This document shows positions 1 through 12,100 of a stretch of DNA of 64,000 nucleotides, piece by piece (within the stretch, counting starts at the first letter, position 1; each line of letters starts with the position of its first letter). The stretch comes from Blepharisma stoltei (taxonomy: Eukaryota > Ciliophora > Heterotrichea > Heterotrichida > Blepharismidae), in the NCBI GenBank assembly GCA_914767885.1, contig CAJZBQ010000057.1, positions 992,001 through 1,056,000 on the forward strand, read 5' to 3'. The position numbers and the translations under genes are program-made. The notes below the pieces were generated by a model. It was not told the origin of the DNA. It did not search any database and saw nothing but the letters and a program-made list of their open reading frames with translations.

Positions 1-2675
1 TTTGAGCAATATTCAATAACCAAACCAAATTTATCGCCATATTGAACACACCCATAGCATTGAGTGATGTTTTCGTGGCATAAACTTTTCATTATACTCA
101 ATTCTTTATGCAGTCTGAGCCGGGCTTTTAAAATGTCTTCTTTATTCTCTTTTGCAAATTTTATAGCAACTTTGGTGCCATGTAACTCGTTCTCGTAAAC
201 AGCCCCAAATCCTCCTTGTCCAAGCATCTTACTCTCTTCAGTTAAAGATGAGTTTTTAAAATCCTCAGCAGGAATTTTATCAAATACAGACAATTCATAA
301 GTCGGATGCACAATGCTATCCCAAATTTTCGATTGAATTGCCAAGAAATAGGCAAATAGGTCATTATACACCTCTGTAGGCTTTGAAAATTCGATTTCTT
401 TCATATCTCTGATCTTAGAAAATTTATCAATGCCAGCAGATATCAAGAAAAAACTATAATCCTCAGGCTTTGTTCCATAAATAATGATATTTTTATAAGG
501 AAATTCCTCAAACTCCAAGCGGTAATCATACATTTTTGCCAGCTTCAATAAAATCTCATTAAGCAGGCCTTCTGGCAAATCGTACATTTCTAAAAATTGT
601 CAAAGAGGCATACAAATAAATTCTGGACAATTGGCTTTTTGGTACTCTTTGACATTATTTTCAAAAAAATCTTTTAAATTTGGGGTTTTTTCAATAAAGC
701 TTAATACATCCTTGACTTCTGATGTATTATGGGAATTATCTTCATATTCTGTTGTTCTAGAATCTGAGCATTCTTCATCATTTTCAAAATCTTCTTCTTC
801 TTCTTCTTCTTCTTTACTTTCATCGCTCCTATAATTGCTAGACGTTACTTCTTCGTCTGTTTCATCTTCACTAGATTCCCGAGTACTAGATCTTTTGTGC
901 CTTATTCCTAAATTTGTTTGGTAAACATTTGCTTTTCCATTTTCTGATGATTTATTTGATTCTTGTATTAGTGCATAAAACTGCTGGGCACGATCGTTAT
1001 AAATCTTGGCAGCTTTTTGATGGCATTAAAGTGCTGTGGGGAATTTATCTTGTAACGGCTTAGGGAAGTTTGGAAGAGGTAAATGTGTATCCGGTTGGGT
1101 GTTACTTGGTTTTGGTAAGTGCAATTGTCGGAAGCTGGCCTGTGCTTAATACAGATCAATTTTATCTTGTTGGAAAGGTGGCTTAAAGCTGAAAAAAGTC
1201 TCAGCAGCATGAGGAGAGTTGCCGCCCTGGCCAATAGGGAACGCTTCTTAACGCGACATGTGGAATTACGTCCTGGGCCTTGAAATTTCCTCTTGGTTGA
1301 CAGGTGTCAATTTTTCGAATTTCAATGAAGCTGAACCCTCACGACGGGCAGCCTAGCATCTCTGACTCTTAGATAACAAGTACAAGCCCTTATCTATGAG
1401 GAGTCACATAGTGGAAAGTCGGGCCCGGACTGGCAAGCAAGTGGTGCAGCAATAGTGAGGCGAGTAGTAGCCTGAAAAAAGGCCTGCAGGGGTTATAATC
1501 TTAGTTAAGTTTATGGCAGCTTTTTTGATGTAAGGAAAAATTAAGTTTTGAATCTCTCCAATATTCAGCTCCTTATACCAAATGGCTAGTTCTAACTGCA
1601 GAATATTGACTTTTTCAACAACGATAGTTTAAATGTGGCGTCTCACGCTTCGCGGTCGGCTATGCTGGCTTCCTTCGAACACATATTTAAATTATATCGG
1701 CAAGGTTTTACCAGCTCAAAGAAGGACAGCTATGCTAGGCAAGCAATTCAGTATTGTGTGTGGAGCCTAGCCCTAGTCCACTTTCAGGATTGGATTTTAC
1801 TTCAAAGGAGAAAGAGACTCAGAAGTTGGAAAGGGACCCAGTCAATCAATCGGGCAAATTTTTCAGCGCGGAACCGGAGTTTACGCCTTGGAGTTTTCCT
1901 TTTTTTCGATAATACACTAGAAAACCTTTTTTTGGATATTTTGTGTCGATGACCTTGCATCCCTCAGCTTAAAGCAAGGCGGTAGAAGTCCGAAGACTGG
2001 CCACTCAGCACTGAGACCTGAAGGCAAAGAGGAGATGTTACCTTGCGAAAAGCACGGTCGCAAAGCAATTTGAATCTCCTTGGAGATCCTCACTGAAGCC
2101 TCACAACTATGTTAGCACCATCTGATTAAGCCAAGCTAAGACTTTTTCAACAATGTTGAAATAGCCTAAATCGAGCTCTAAGTTTATTAACTTCCCCTCT
2201 CATGAGCGAAAAAAAAATTGTTGGTATATAAGATAAAATTAGTATAATGAAGTCTCTAGCTAATTCTGTTAATTTTAAACAGCTTAAATTTAAAAAAAAT
2301 TTACAAATTAAACCAAATTTCCTTTCTAATTTTTACGGATTAGGTCTTTTTTAAATTCAAAAAAAATATCCACAAGGGGAATAAGGAAATCAATCCTAGG
2401 ACTTTTTGTAAAAGATTGCTGTTACAAAACTTATAGACCTCGTTTCTGATTGTAAAAAAAACTTTAAATCGTATGGAGTCTTCATTGATCACCAGTAATA
2501 AAAAAAAGCCTTTAAGACTCTCTATCTTTTGTGTTTGATTTAAAATGCACAGCCTAAAAGTGCAGCTTTTTGAATCATTGTAATGCTTAATAGGAGATCT
2601 TGAAAAGTTCTTTGAAGTGATCAGTTTTGTTGCATCAATCATTTGGTTCATTGCTTCTGAATACATATAATCCAT
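1..2675 (-). CDS. Protein kinase gene (N-terminal part; runs off the left edge), interrupted by three inserts
   Basis: The minus strand reads from an ATG near 2675 through an N-terminal region, an acidic Ser/Glu-rich stretch (about 760-900) and into a protein kinase N-lobe. Visible there are the Gly-rich loop GQGGFGAVYEN (about 190-230), the VAIK lysine and a HENI segment (about 60-85). The catalytic loop lies beyond the window. One TGA is read as Trp (CMPLWQFLEMYD, near 600). Coding pieces are about 2675-2384, 2190-2154, 1607-1529 and 1008-1. The frame runs through all three inserts, giving joined peptides such as ISLINLELDL, YFNIVEKVNIL and YIKKAAKIYND. Because only the Gly loop and Lys are visible, specificity (Ser/Thr or Tyr) cannot be told. 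The start is the first Met of the open frame. The gene is either restored by excision or a recent germline casualty; continuity favours restoration. Confidence 0.8.
1009..1528. mobile_element. Retroposon-like repeat with a ~16 bp target duplication, inside the kinase gene
   Basis: The insert is flanked by tggcagctttttgatg at 1009-1024 and a copy with one extra T at 1512-1528. It is about 500 bp and clearly richer in G+C than the surrounding gene. It shares short blocks with other GC-rich repeats here: an acaagtacaagccctt-type block (about 1379) like one near 32472, and a tacgtcctgggc-type block (about 1266) like ones near 32355 and 61730. Long, non-TA target duplications are typical of target-primed retrotransposition (LINE/SINE). 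No coding capacity is evident. Removing it joins YIKKAA to KIYNDR in frame when the upstream 6-A copy is kept. Confidence 0.7.
1608..2153. mobile_element. Retroposon-like repeat (family R1) with a 14 bp target duplication
   Basis: Identical 14-bp copies of gactttttcaacaa lie at 1608-1621 and 2140-2153. The element between them begins with a tggcgtct block and carries gcaaggttttacc and ctatgctaggcaagcaatt blocks, which recur in the same order in the insert at 61460-62008, so the two are members of one family. The length is about 520 bp and no protein is recognised. Removing one duplication and the insert joins FNIVEKV to NILQLEL without a frame change. The duplication contains no TA dinucleotide, which is unusual for a precisely excised ciliate IES. 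Confidence 0.75.
2191..2383. mobile_element. Degenerate MITE (family A) in the kinase gene
   Basis: The element starts cttcccctctcatgagcga and ends near caaggggaa, flanked by TAA on both sides. Its core (gtataatgaagtctctagct, taattttaaac) matches the core of better preserved family A copies at 7478 and 24841. It lacks most of the paired terminal motifs, so it is an old copy. Excision at TAA joins LGLIS to LINLEL in frame. Confidence 0.7.
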
Positions 2676-3052
2676 AAATTATAATCTATCTATACTTTTA
2701 ATGCCAAAGCAATATGTCATTGAAAGGCACTGATGTGATTTGTTCTTAGTCATTTGCCCGTTTTTGTTTATTCCTATCATAAAGAAAGGTAATCTTAGCA
2801 CCCAAAATTTTGGAAATCTTCTTTTGCCACATGGTGCTTTACATAGTCTTTTTAGAATTAGGATGGATTGCAAAAATTATTAATCTTCCCTAAATTAACA
2901 CTCTCAGGGGCAACAAAAAATATATCTCAAGAAAATAAAAAATCCAGTTTTTATTCATCATTGGTTGCTCTATGAGGATATGGGTAATAAGTAATGGTTT
3001 GATTGAACATATCAATTCTTCTAATAAATTCCTGCAACACTCTATAATTTAG
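2676..3052. other. Intergenic, no supported gene
   Basis: This AT-rich stretch lies between the kinase start and the piggyBac remnant. A 64-codon minus-strand frame (2679-2873) has no recognisable domain, so I do not call it. The region may hold the kinase promoter and the transposon end, but I could not place a terminal repeat. Confidence 0.4.
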
Positions 3053-4426
3053 CTATAATTTCTTTATATTATTATGATAGCTATAAAAGCAATTTGGATG
3101 AAGGTGTATCTTAGATTCTGAACAAATATAAGGGGTCCTTGATTTCTTTCCTTTTTTATAATAGCAGAAGATGCATTCTTTTGTATTTTCAATTTTTATT
3201 ATCCAATCCATTCCTGAAATTGCTTGATTTATTACAGTTTTATTTTGGTCGAACATATCAATACCTATCATAAACTGCCTATAGTGTTCAATAATTTCTG
3301 GAATTGTAATGATTTCATCTTTGCCTCTTTTCTTTGTGATTATAGCTGATCTTCCTGAATTAACTGCACAAACAACCATCCTTTTGTCATGCCAACAAGA
3401 TAAAAGTATCTGATCTGCTCTTATAAACAGATATTCACTTTGATTTATTCCTGCAATAATCTTTTTGAAGTCCTTCGGAAGATATTTTCGATTTTGTTTT
3501 ATTGTGCCAGTGCATTCAATTCCAAATTCTTTCAATTTCAATAGCAATGGTATTGAATTATATCAGTTATATATATAAAGATGAAAATTTTGATTTTCTA
3601 GTCCTTGCAAAAGCCTCAAGCAAACGTTTTCAGGAAAGAATTCAGAAGATTCATTTTTCCGGGTAAATAATGAATCTATAAACATAACCGTTGCTTGAAC
3701 CTGCTAAGACAAAATTTTTGAATCTTCATTTAGTTGGTTTCATTGGAAGATACTGCTTCATGGAAACCAATCATAGATTTGTCAATTGCTATGCTTTGCC
3801 CTAGAAGATAATATTGTTGAGTTTTTGCTTCGATTTGACTCATTAGTGGATTCAATTTTTCTAGTTTATCTTGTGAGTTTGATGAGTAGAAAGGATCAGA
3901 AAGATGAAAAATACTTCCAATATTTATAAATCTTTTGAGTCCTAAGGCCTTTGATATAAGACTACTCTTTCATAATCCATGAGTATTCCAATGCATGTGA
4001 TAATTTGGTTTCCTATCAATTCCCATCGCAATATCACCCCAATGTATGCTTCTAATTCAATCATATCTATTTCTTTGATTTTCTTTGAATTTATTATTTC
4101 AGGAACTTTTGATTCTTTCTCATCTTCTTTTGCTTCTTCAATGATCAGCTGTGAGAACTCTTCATTCAATATATCAATTTCAGGGCTATTCAAATCTTTT
4201 TGTTTCTGCTTTTCTGATAGCTTCTTAGTGCAATATCTTCATGAATTAGTCAGTATTTCTCCCAAGACCTCATTATCAAAATAGATCTTGAAAAAGTCTA
4301 TGGCCTTCATGAAGAATCAAATTCGAGTGAATTTCTTCCAGAACTTGAGTTCAGTTGGTAGCTATCCATAGTAATTCTTTCTTCTATAATTCAATGGAGA
4401 GCCGAAAGTTGATCTTCAATATCAAT
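3053..4426 (-). pseudogene. PiggyBac-family transposase remnant
   Basis: Read with TGA=Trp, the minus strand shows the order of a piggyBac transposase (DDE_Tnp_1_7). It has an acidic N-terminus; a FKIYF...LTNSWRYC block; IELEAYIGVIL; LSDPF; AIDKSMIGFH (first catalytic Asp, about 3760); NWYNSIPLLLKL and GTIKQNRKYLPKDF (about 3560-3470); CWHDKRMVV; GIDMFDQNK (third Asp, about 3265); and a C-terminal Cys/His cluster (CIFC ... CFYSYH). At least three frame changes are needed (about 4320, 3945, 3700). The usual second Asp (DN before the YNS motif) reads IYNW, and the stretch between FDQ and the Cys cluster is much shorter than usual. It is therefore a dead, germline-resident copy, distinct from any domesticated excisase. 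No TTAA-flanked ends were found. Confidence 0.8.
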
Positions 4427-4565
4427 ATTCATCACTCTATTTATTTATTTATTACATAAAAATTAAGTTGTGTACTATTGTCAGCATACATGCTGATTTG
4501 CCCTAGAGAATGTTAATGTTTTGAAAGATGGATGTGGTGAATAAATAGGTCCAGAGTTCTGACGA
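4427..4565. other. AT-rich spacer
   Basis: Short spacer 5' of the piggyBac remnant. It contains a run of ttta repeats (about 4438-4450) and no gene. Confidence 0.4.
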
Positions 4566-4968
4566 GTTAATTCTAGCCATGAAAAAGTAGATCCTATTTT
4601 TTAAGAGTTACAGGGTGGATTTTTGTATGGTCGGATTCCACAGCAGATTTTTTTTTGACAACGGACGATATATAGAGAGCAAAATGTCCGGCTCGCAGTA
4701 CTGGGAAGTAATTTAGGCTGGTGGTCCGTATAGAGGCATAAGATGCTTTACCCATGCCTAAGCATTACCAAGTTGAAGAGTAAGTCCCGAAAGAATCAGG
4801 CCAAGGAACAAACATTAAGTGAGTTTCCCTGGCAGACTGGTAGCGTCACCATTTTTTTGTGACCCCGAGGGAAAGGGCGTGGTGTGACGCCAGGTGACTA
4901 GGGCCACTTGAGTTCGTAGCATACGGTGGAACGGCGAGGGGCTAAAACAAACCCAGAATTTAATCTAG
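4566..4968. mobile_element. Retroposon-like GC-rich repeat with an ~11 bp target duplication
   Basis: The flanks ttaattctagcc (4566-4577) and ttaatctagcc (4958-4968) form an imperfect direct repeat around about 380 bp of markedly GC-richer DNA. The insert has a short inverted block around a T-run (gcgtcacc ... ggtgtgacgcc, about 4845-4890). No open frame of note is present. It is intergenic, so no excision test is possible. The assignment rests on composition, the duplication and similarity in style to the other inserts. Confidence 0.5.
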
Positions 4969-5400
4969 CCTAATCTCTAAATTTTGATAAATTAAATTTT
5001 CAAATTTTACCAGAACCAAATTTACGTATTTATTCTATAATTTTTATTATTAAAATACCATTTAGATAAGAATCTAGCTAAATTTTATTAATTCAATTAT
5101 AACTAATAATAATCCGTTCTCCAATATTTTTGCCCTTATTTCGAAATACTAAATTGGTTTATGTATAAGATTTAGTTTTTTAACTTAAAATATTTAAAAA
5201 TATTATACTTTGCTGCTAAACTTAATTAACTCATTCGTCTTATGATATGGGCTAGATTTTTGGAGATGCATATTTACAAGAGATCAGAATAATTGATTTT
5301 GTGAAAAGCTTGCATGATGTAAAGAAGCTGCCAATTCTTTGCCAGCGTAACAATAAGGGTTTAAGTTTAGCAAGAGATGAATGAAATTATAGCTTGAAAG
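4969..5400. other. AT-rich intergenic region
   Basis: Strongly AT-rich with many short stop-interrupted frames. No gene, RNA or repeat end is recognised. Confidence 0.4.
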
Positions 5401-5480
5401 ATATAGGGCTTTCCCTTGAATAGCTCGATAACGGGCTGGCTTCATCCCGTTATCGGGCTATTCAAGGGAAAGCCCTATAT
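5401..5480. repeat. Near-perfect 35-bp-stem palindrome
   Basis: The left arm 5401-5435 and right arm 5446-5480 are reverse complements over 35 bp with a single mismatch (tagctcg versus tagcccg), separated by a 10-base loop, ctggcttcat. The arms carry gggctttccc and cgataacggg. As RNA the mismatch would be a G-U pair. It could be a tiny foldback element or a structured transcript; nothing around it decides which. Confidence 0.85.
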
Positions 5481-5548
5481 CCTAATTTAATTTCACATTT
5501 TTACCCTTTGCAATATCCATGACTAAAAATATATAATTATTTATTAAT

Positions 5549-5920
5549 TCCCTCTTTAAAAGAAATAAAATGAGATGACGACGGGAGATAAACTCCGAGA
5601 CAGGCTCCCTATGGACAGGTCCGTCCTAATCATCTGAAAATAGTGCCTCTGTCACTTTTAACTAGGTTTTTGGGTTTGGGATACCTGCAAAGAGGGAAAC
5701 TTTTTTCTTCCCAAGGTTTTCCTGTCCCTGCCAGATTGGCTAGACAGGTTTTCTTCCCACTTAGTCTTTGATTATTATGACTAACTATGCATCCCAAGAG
5801 GTGGCTCTAACCTAGGGGGCTAATCCTTAGGTTAGGTGGATTTATGCCATATAGGCAAGCTAGTGGCTTATCCGCTTATGGCCTTATAATTTTTTAATTT
5901 TAACTTTAACTCTTTAAAAA
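5549..5920 (+). mobile_element. Retroposon-like repeat, family R2 copy 1
   Basis: The insert is flanked by ctctttaaaa at about 5550 and 5912. It starts with gaaataaaatg, as do copies at about 21517 and (reversed) about 33746. It shares blocks such as cctgtccctgccag, gacaggttttcttccc and gaggtggctctaacctag, and ends tatccgcttatggcc followed by a tttaattttaa tail. A common start in three copies suggests a full-length, SINE-like unit of about 350-430 bp rather than random 5' truncation. Confidence 0.65.
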
Positions 5921-6165
5921 TGAATCAAAATTCCAATATTTTTCGTAAATTAATTGGAAAAATTAAACTTCTATCGGTGAAAATAATAATTTCTATTTAA
6001 ATAGTTTGCATCCAAATTAATGTGATTTAATCTTATCAAATCTATTTTAACATGCAAAAGGAAGCACTCTAAATCAATAATTTTTTCAAAATAAATTTCT
6101 TTTCCTTTCCCACTTGAAAATATTTGCTCTAATTTAAAAGCATGGAATAAGCAGCATTTTTATAA
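5921..6165. other. AT-rich 3' flank of the membrane protein gene
   Basis: No gene is seen. Low-complexity AT sequence lies between the R2 repeat and the stop codon of the next gene. Confidence 0.4.
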
Positions 6166-9100
6166 TTATTCATCCTTCTCAGCTTTATTTAGTAGCTTAT
6201 TATTTTTCAAAGTCCTTAAGATTTTAGCTCTATGGGCAATCGGAATCAGCCTTCCTAAAGTCCATATAGAAGTGATTTCTCTCTGAATTACGTTCAAGCC
6301 TGGAATATATACAAAAAAATACAAAAACAGAACAAAAACTATATACGCGACCGTCAGCCCAATAATCAATAAAGTTGTATCATCCAAAATTGACCCAATA
6401 TCTGATATATACTTATCCCTTAGCTCCGTACTCAATTGCAGTAGCGCCTTCATTTGAGCTCTTATATCTTCTATTGAGACATCTTGGCCACTTAATATCA
6501 AATCTCTTGCATATGATACATCTTCTATATAGTCCTCGATCCCTGAATGAAGTCCTCTTTCTAAAAATCCGCATTCTGCTATATCGCAGCCTTTATCAAG
6601 TAGCAGGTCTTTATGAGACTGACTTTTTCCTAAATACGCGACACTTCCGTATAGTAAATAATATTCAGCCCAGCGTAAATTCTCTATTGCTTTGTCAAGC
6701 TCGCATTCTAAAGAAATCGCGGACCTCATATAAGGGATGACGTTATAATAGCTTCACGTCTGGTTATGGTGCTTTATTTCTTGAAGCCAAAAAAAGACCA
6801 TATTGACAGCTAAAACTCGCTGTCCTGCCCAGTCTACTACTATTGGCTTTGTATATAGTAAATTATCGTATACCAAAAATCCTTTGAAATAAAATAAAAT
6901 AAAAAATAAAAAGGAAGAAGCGTAATATCGGTATTGGATTAACTTTGCCTATTATTTTGATATTTTAAGCACTATTTATATAGAAATAAGGCTATTTTAT
7001 GATATAAATAATGGAAAAATGGCTTAAAATATCATAAATCGACATCTTGCAAATAATTCGAGGTCACTTAGCCTTAGCTTTAACTTTTTCACGAGATGCA
7101 AGACTTTTAAAAACTCTAATATTCGTAAGAAGCTGCGGCTCACAGCCATGTGTCTGCTCTAATCGTTCTTCACATCGTGAACGCATTTCTTGAATCAACT
7201 CAAGAGGTAAATTAATAAAAAGGCTTCATACAGTTTGGTTTGAGTATTCTACAGAAAGAAGTGTAGGAATAAGCACAACTATTAGACAAATAATAAGCAG
7301 ACATATACTTTCCTAGCTAAAAAAGGCTGATTTAATAAAAAAGTTATTTAGGAGGTAAAATTAATGAAGAATAGTATATTGCAAATACAGCTAAAATGAG
7401 GACAATGTTTAAAACTGAAGTCAGCATTGAGCGCTCTTCAGATTTTAAAACATATATAGACTCATTCAAAGCACTTACTCCCCCCTCCGTGAGTGAGCAA
7501 AACCATTAGAAAAATCCCTATTTTTTGCCAAAAAACCCCACCCTCTGTGAGTGAACAAAAATTTTTGATATATAAGTGATAATTAGTATAATGAAATCTT
7601 GAGCTAATTCTGTTTAATTTTAAACAAATTGCGTTTAAAAAAACATAAATTTTTACAAATTAAATTAATATTTGCTTTCCAATTTTTATAGAAGTGAGAT
7701 TTTTTTAAATTTCGAAAAAAAAATTAACCCCCCTCTGTGAGTGAACAAAATTTTTTTGTTCACTCGGAGGGGGGGAGTTAGAGTTTCTGAATGTCCATTT
7801 CTTAATAAATAAAAAAATGAAGGGTTTTGGTTGTCTATGTTACTAGCATCTGTTGCAGATAAAATGTTACCTTCTTCTATCATGTTCCGCATTAGGTCCA
7901 TTAGGTTATCAGTTTCTGCAACAATAATATATCTTTTTATAATAAATAGCTTATCAATAAAATATTAGATAAAGACATCTCGCAGTTATGGGCAATTAGT
8001 ATATCATCGTTTAGTTTAAAGCGCATAAATTCACTATTATAATACATATCCCTATATTTCCCTTTCGGCCAAGTTTTCAGCCTTTTGCTCGCTCTATTGA
8101 CAATATCAGCATAACTTTCCACATCTGCTTTCATATTATTTGAAATAGTCTCATAAGTGTCAGAAATTTCATAATTTACAGCAGAAAGATACAAATTTCT
8201 ACCCTCAAGGGCAAGATAGGAGTTCAAAATTCTTCTTTGGGTGACGTCTTTTACCACAACTTTTTCCTGAAACTGCCCAGCGACAACTGACATGTAGATA
8301 ACCATTGATAAAATAGCCATGTTTACCACAACTGTGGTGATAAAAAAAGACACTTTGAAACGGAACATAGACCTATTGACGCCTGTGAGGAGGATTTGGG
8401 CGACAGCGCTTGAGGTAAAGCTGGCGTTTGAGCTATTAGAAGAACTTGCGATTGATGTGCCCTTGCGAGGTTCTTGCTGGATATTTATGATTTCGCCTGA
8501 AATCCCTGAAATGCCTGAAGCAGAACTTATGCTACTTTATATTGATTTTTTTTAATTTTTTTTTTATTTTTATAGCAATTTTGGGAGGTAACTAGGCATT
8601 TTAAATTTAAATTAGAAAATTTTTTAATTAAAAAATATTTAATAGGTTATTAGGATCCTCATAAGACTCTGGAGCAATTAAATCAAGGTCCTTTAAGTCA
8701 ATCAGCTTAGAATTTGATATTACAGGTGCAGAATTCTGCACAAGGTCTGGTTTATCCGTATTTTCCTTATCCTCTTCTTCTTCATCATGAATTTCTTCGA
8801 GCTCTACTTTTGGTTTTTGTATGGAGGTAGCGTCTTTTTCTTTTCCGATTATTTTTTTGCCTGGTTTAAAGTCAGTTTCATTGATATAAGACACTTGAGG
8901 ATTTAAATCAAATTTTACGTTGCAGTCTTTATTGGATTTCATACGAGGTGGCTTTAAAATTCCCTTTTTTTCATAGGTGGGGGCGGTATATTCTTTAGCT
9001 GCTGGGATTTCTTGGCCTATTAGTTCGTCAAAACCGGTTACTTCTGGCATGGAACTAAGTCAGGATTCTTTTTCTTCTTCATTTCCAGTTGCTAATAGAA

Positions 9101-12100
9101 GGCTAAATGTTACAGAACCAGCAACATGATTGTGAAATTTTAAAAAAATTTTATTGACAGTCCCTGCTAAGACGTAGTCTATGACTTGTTCAGGTTTATA
9201 GTGTACTAGATTGAATTTTTTAAGAAAAAATTAGTTTAGAGCATAATAATCGGCTGAGGTTAAATAAAGTGCACTGTATTTTTTTAACCTCCTCCCAAAA
9301 CCTATAAAAATGACTGTATTTTTCAAAAATGGTTTTTTTGGCATGAAAAGTGCAAAACGGTGATTTTGAAGTTTTCCAAGGGTGTTTTTAAAACAGCAAA
9401 AAGAGAGGAAAAAAGTACATATAAAAATCTATATTCTATCAAAACTAGACAAATTTAAGCAGAGAAAGCTGAGGATGGGATTGTATAATAGACAGCATAT
9501 ATTGCATAATACCAAATAAAAACAATGTCGCCTAATAAATGTAAGAGCGACGTACACAATCATAAATTTTTGCCTTTCAAAATAATAGGAAAACACTGTA
9601 AAATAATGATGAAAGTGACGCAGATTAGTTGAATATAAAAGGCAGATATAATCACAGACAATTCTCTGTTAGAAAGTTAAACACATATATATTCAATAAA
9701 GGATCCGAAGTTATAAATAAATATAAGAAAGTTGATTATGAAATAAATTAGTGAAAATGCATCAAAAAGTGAACGATTTGTTCATATAGTTAAAAAGTAC
9801 CAATAAAATTTCTGATAGTGCAAATTCTTTTACAGCGTTTTCCGATTATTTTGAAAGACAAAAATTTATGACTGTGTATCATGTTGCTCTTTCATTCATT
9901 TAAGCGATATTGTTTTTATTTGTTAGTATGCAATATATGCTGTCTATTATAAAATTCCATCTTGAGCTTTCTCTGCTTAAATTTGCTTAATCTTGATAGA
10001 ATACAGATTTTTATATGTGTATTTTCCCTCTGTTTTTGCTGCTTATACACCATTTACTTTTTTCATCCTTTGGACAACTTCAAAACCACCGTTTGTACTT
10101 TTTTCATACCAAAAAACCATTTTTGAAAATTACAGTCATTTTTCCAGGTTTTGGGAGGAGGTTAAAAAAGTATAGTGTGCTTTATTTAGCCCACCCATAG
10201 TAATCTTATAAGAATAGCATTTTTATTTTAATTCTTCACAAAAAATCAATTTATTCCCTTATATAAGTTTTTCTCAGTTTATTAAAGGTAGGCAGCACCA
10301 TTTCTGCATAAACCCCTTTTAAATTCATTGGCTGGTCCGAATACCCAGTCAAAATAGCAAATCCTCTTGTAGACGAAATTATAAAGCCTTCTACATCGAA
10401 TAATATAACTTCTCTATCCTTAGTATTCTTTTTAAATGCAGCAATAAAGAACGGATAGCTATCCAGCGCAACACATCTGACCTGCAAAAAGACTTCTACT
10501 ATAAAACTACTATAATCAATAAAAAAAGAGCTAAAAGGAAGCCCAACTTCAGTGGTTTTGCATTGCAAAATAAAATTTTGCATAGCTTTATTATGGATTG
10601 AAGCGACATTCATCGGGGGTGGAACAAAAACACTTATATTCATGCTTAAGCCGAACCTGATAGGAATAGCTAGAGTATTGCTAGCTATTATAAGACAATT
10701 ACTATTAAATTTATCTTGTGGATTTTAGGCAAAAATTATGGAAAATACTGAAGCCTGCTAGCAATATGATTCATACTTTCAATGTTTCCAAAATTTTCAG
10801 GATTTCCAGAGACTATCAAGATTCCATTATTGTTATCAAAATAATTAAATTTCTCGCCAAGAGTTTGCATTTTCTTTTCAAATTGTTGTTTCTCGTGCTC
10901 TGCACGACTAACTAGCTCATTTCCTTTATTCGAGTCATTATATACTTCTAAAAGAAAGGACCCAAATAGCTTTAGAGCTAGCTGATTTGATGGATATTTC
11001 TTAATATTCTTATGATAATTAAATATCATTATTTAAAATAAAGAGAGATTCTCTAGTAAAATTATAAATATAAGGTATAAGCAATTTAGAAAGTTTCCTT
11101 GATTTTTTTACGACTTTTTCTAATTTATACCCAAGATCTTCAAGTTTTTCTATCTGAAGGTCTTCACATGCCAACTCAGTTCAAAATTGCAACTGGGCAT
11201 CACAGCATTTTTCATCAAATTTTAAAGCTTTTTCGTACATCGTACGAAATTTTAAAAAATCAACTTCTTCATGATATGCATGAAATGCAAGCTCTATTTC
11301 TTTTGAGTATTTATACTGGTGAAATGAGCCTTCTAATTCAAAAGCAGCACGGCGGCATTGGCTGAGTTTAATTCTTGCCAAATTGTCTTGTTTTAATATA
11401 TTCTATATTAAATTAAATAATACTCTCGCCTATCGGTGGTTTATATTCTTATTTTAGCTAAAAAACCATTAATTTATGAAAAGAAATATGTTATTGCATA
11501 CTATATGTAAACGCAAACTCTCATAAGCCTACATATTTTTTATTTGAATAATTTTTGGCCATACCTCTAAACAAGCTATTTATGTCTTCTTTTATCATTA
11601 AAGCTTGCTCTGGCTCTTTTTTATAGATATTTAAGTATTCCTGCACCAGAAGTCTTGTAGGAAGCTCATAAAGCCAGAGACTCCCATATGATTCCAAATT
11701 TATATAACTCTTGTCTATAAGTTTAACCCTTCTTTTTACAATTTCTCATAATAAAAGATAAAGACAAGGCGTCACTATTACAATCAGCCCAAACCCCATC
11801 GTCCCATTATCAAGCGCATAAGACCAAATCTGTGCAAAAGCGCCCCACGACAACGTTAAATAAGCTGCAGAGTGCGTAAAATTCAAAAAAACATTAAAAT
11901 AAGGCAAATAATACACATACCCCACAGACAAAGCAGAAGCCAGCACCAAGGTAATAAAAAAATGTGCAACAGGGTAATTTTCATGTATCCAAAAATGGTT
12001 CCCAGCTATTACAAGTATTGACAAAACCTGAAAAACCTCTAATTTACTGTGTGCTCTAGTTCCTATATCATATTTTGCTTTACTTATGTATTGGTCATAT

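Noticed and set aside
1635-1952. 105-codon plus-strand frame (MASHASRSAMLASFEH...)
   Set aside because: It lies in an R1 repeat inserted in the kinase gene, and its counterpart in the other R1 copy is not open.
4566-5920. tRNA or 5S-like genes in the GC-rich stretches
   Set aside because: No cloverleaf or A/B-box pair could be traced; target duplications and shared blocks indicate repeats.
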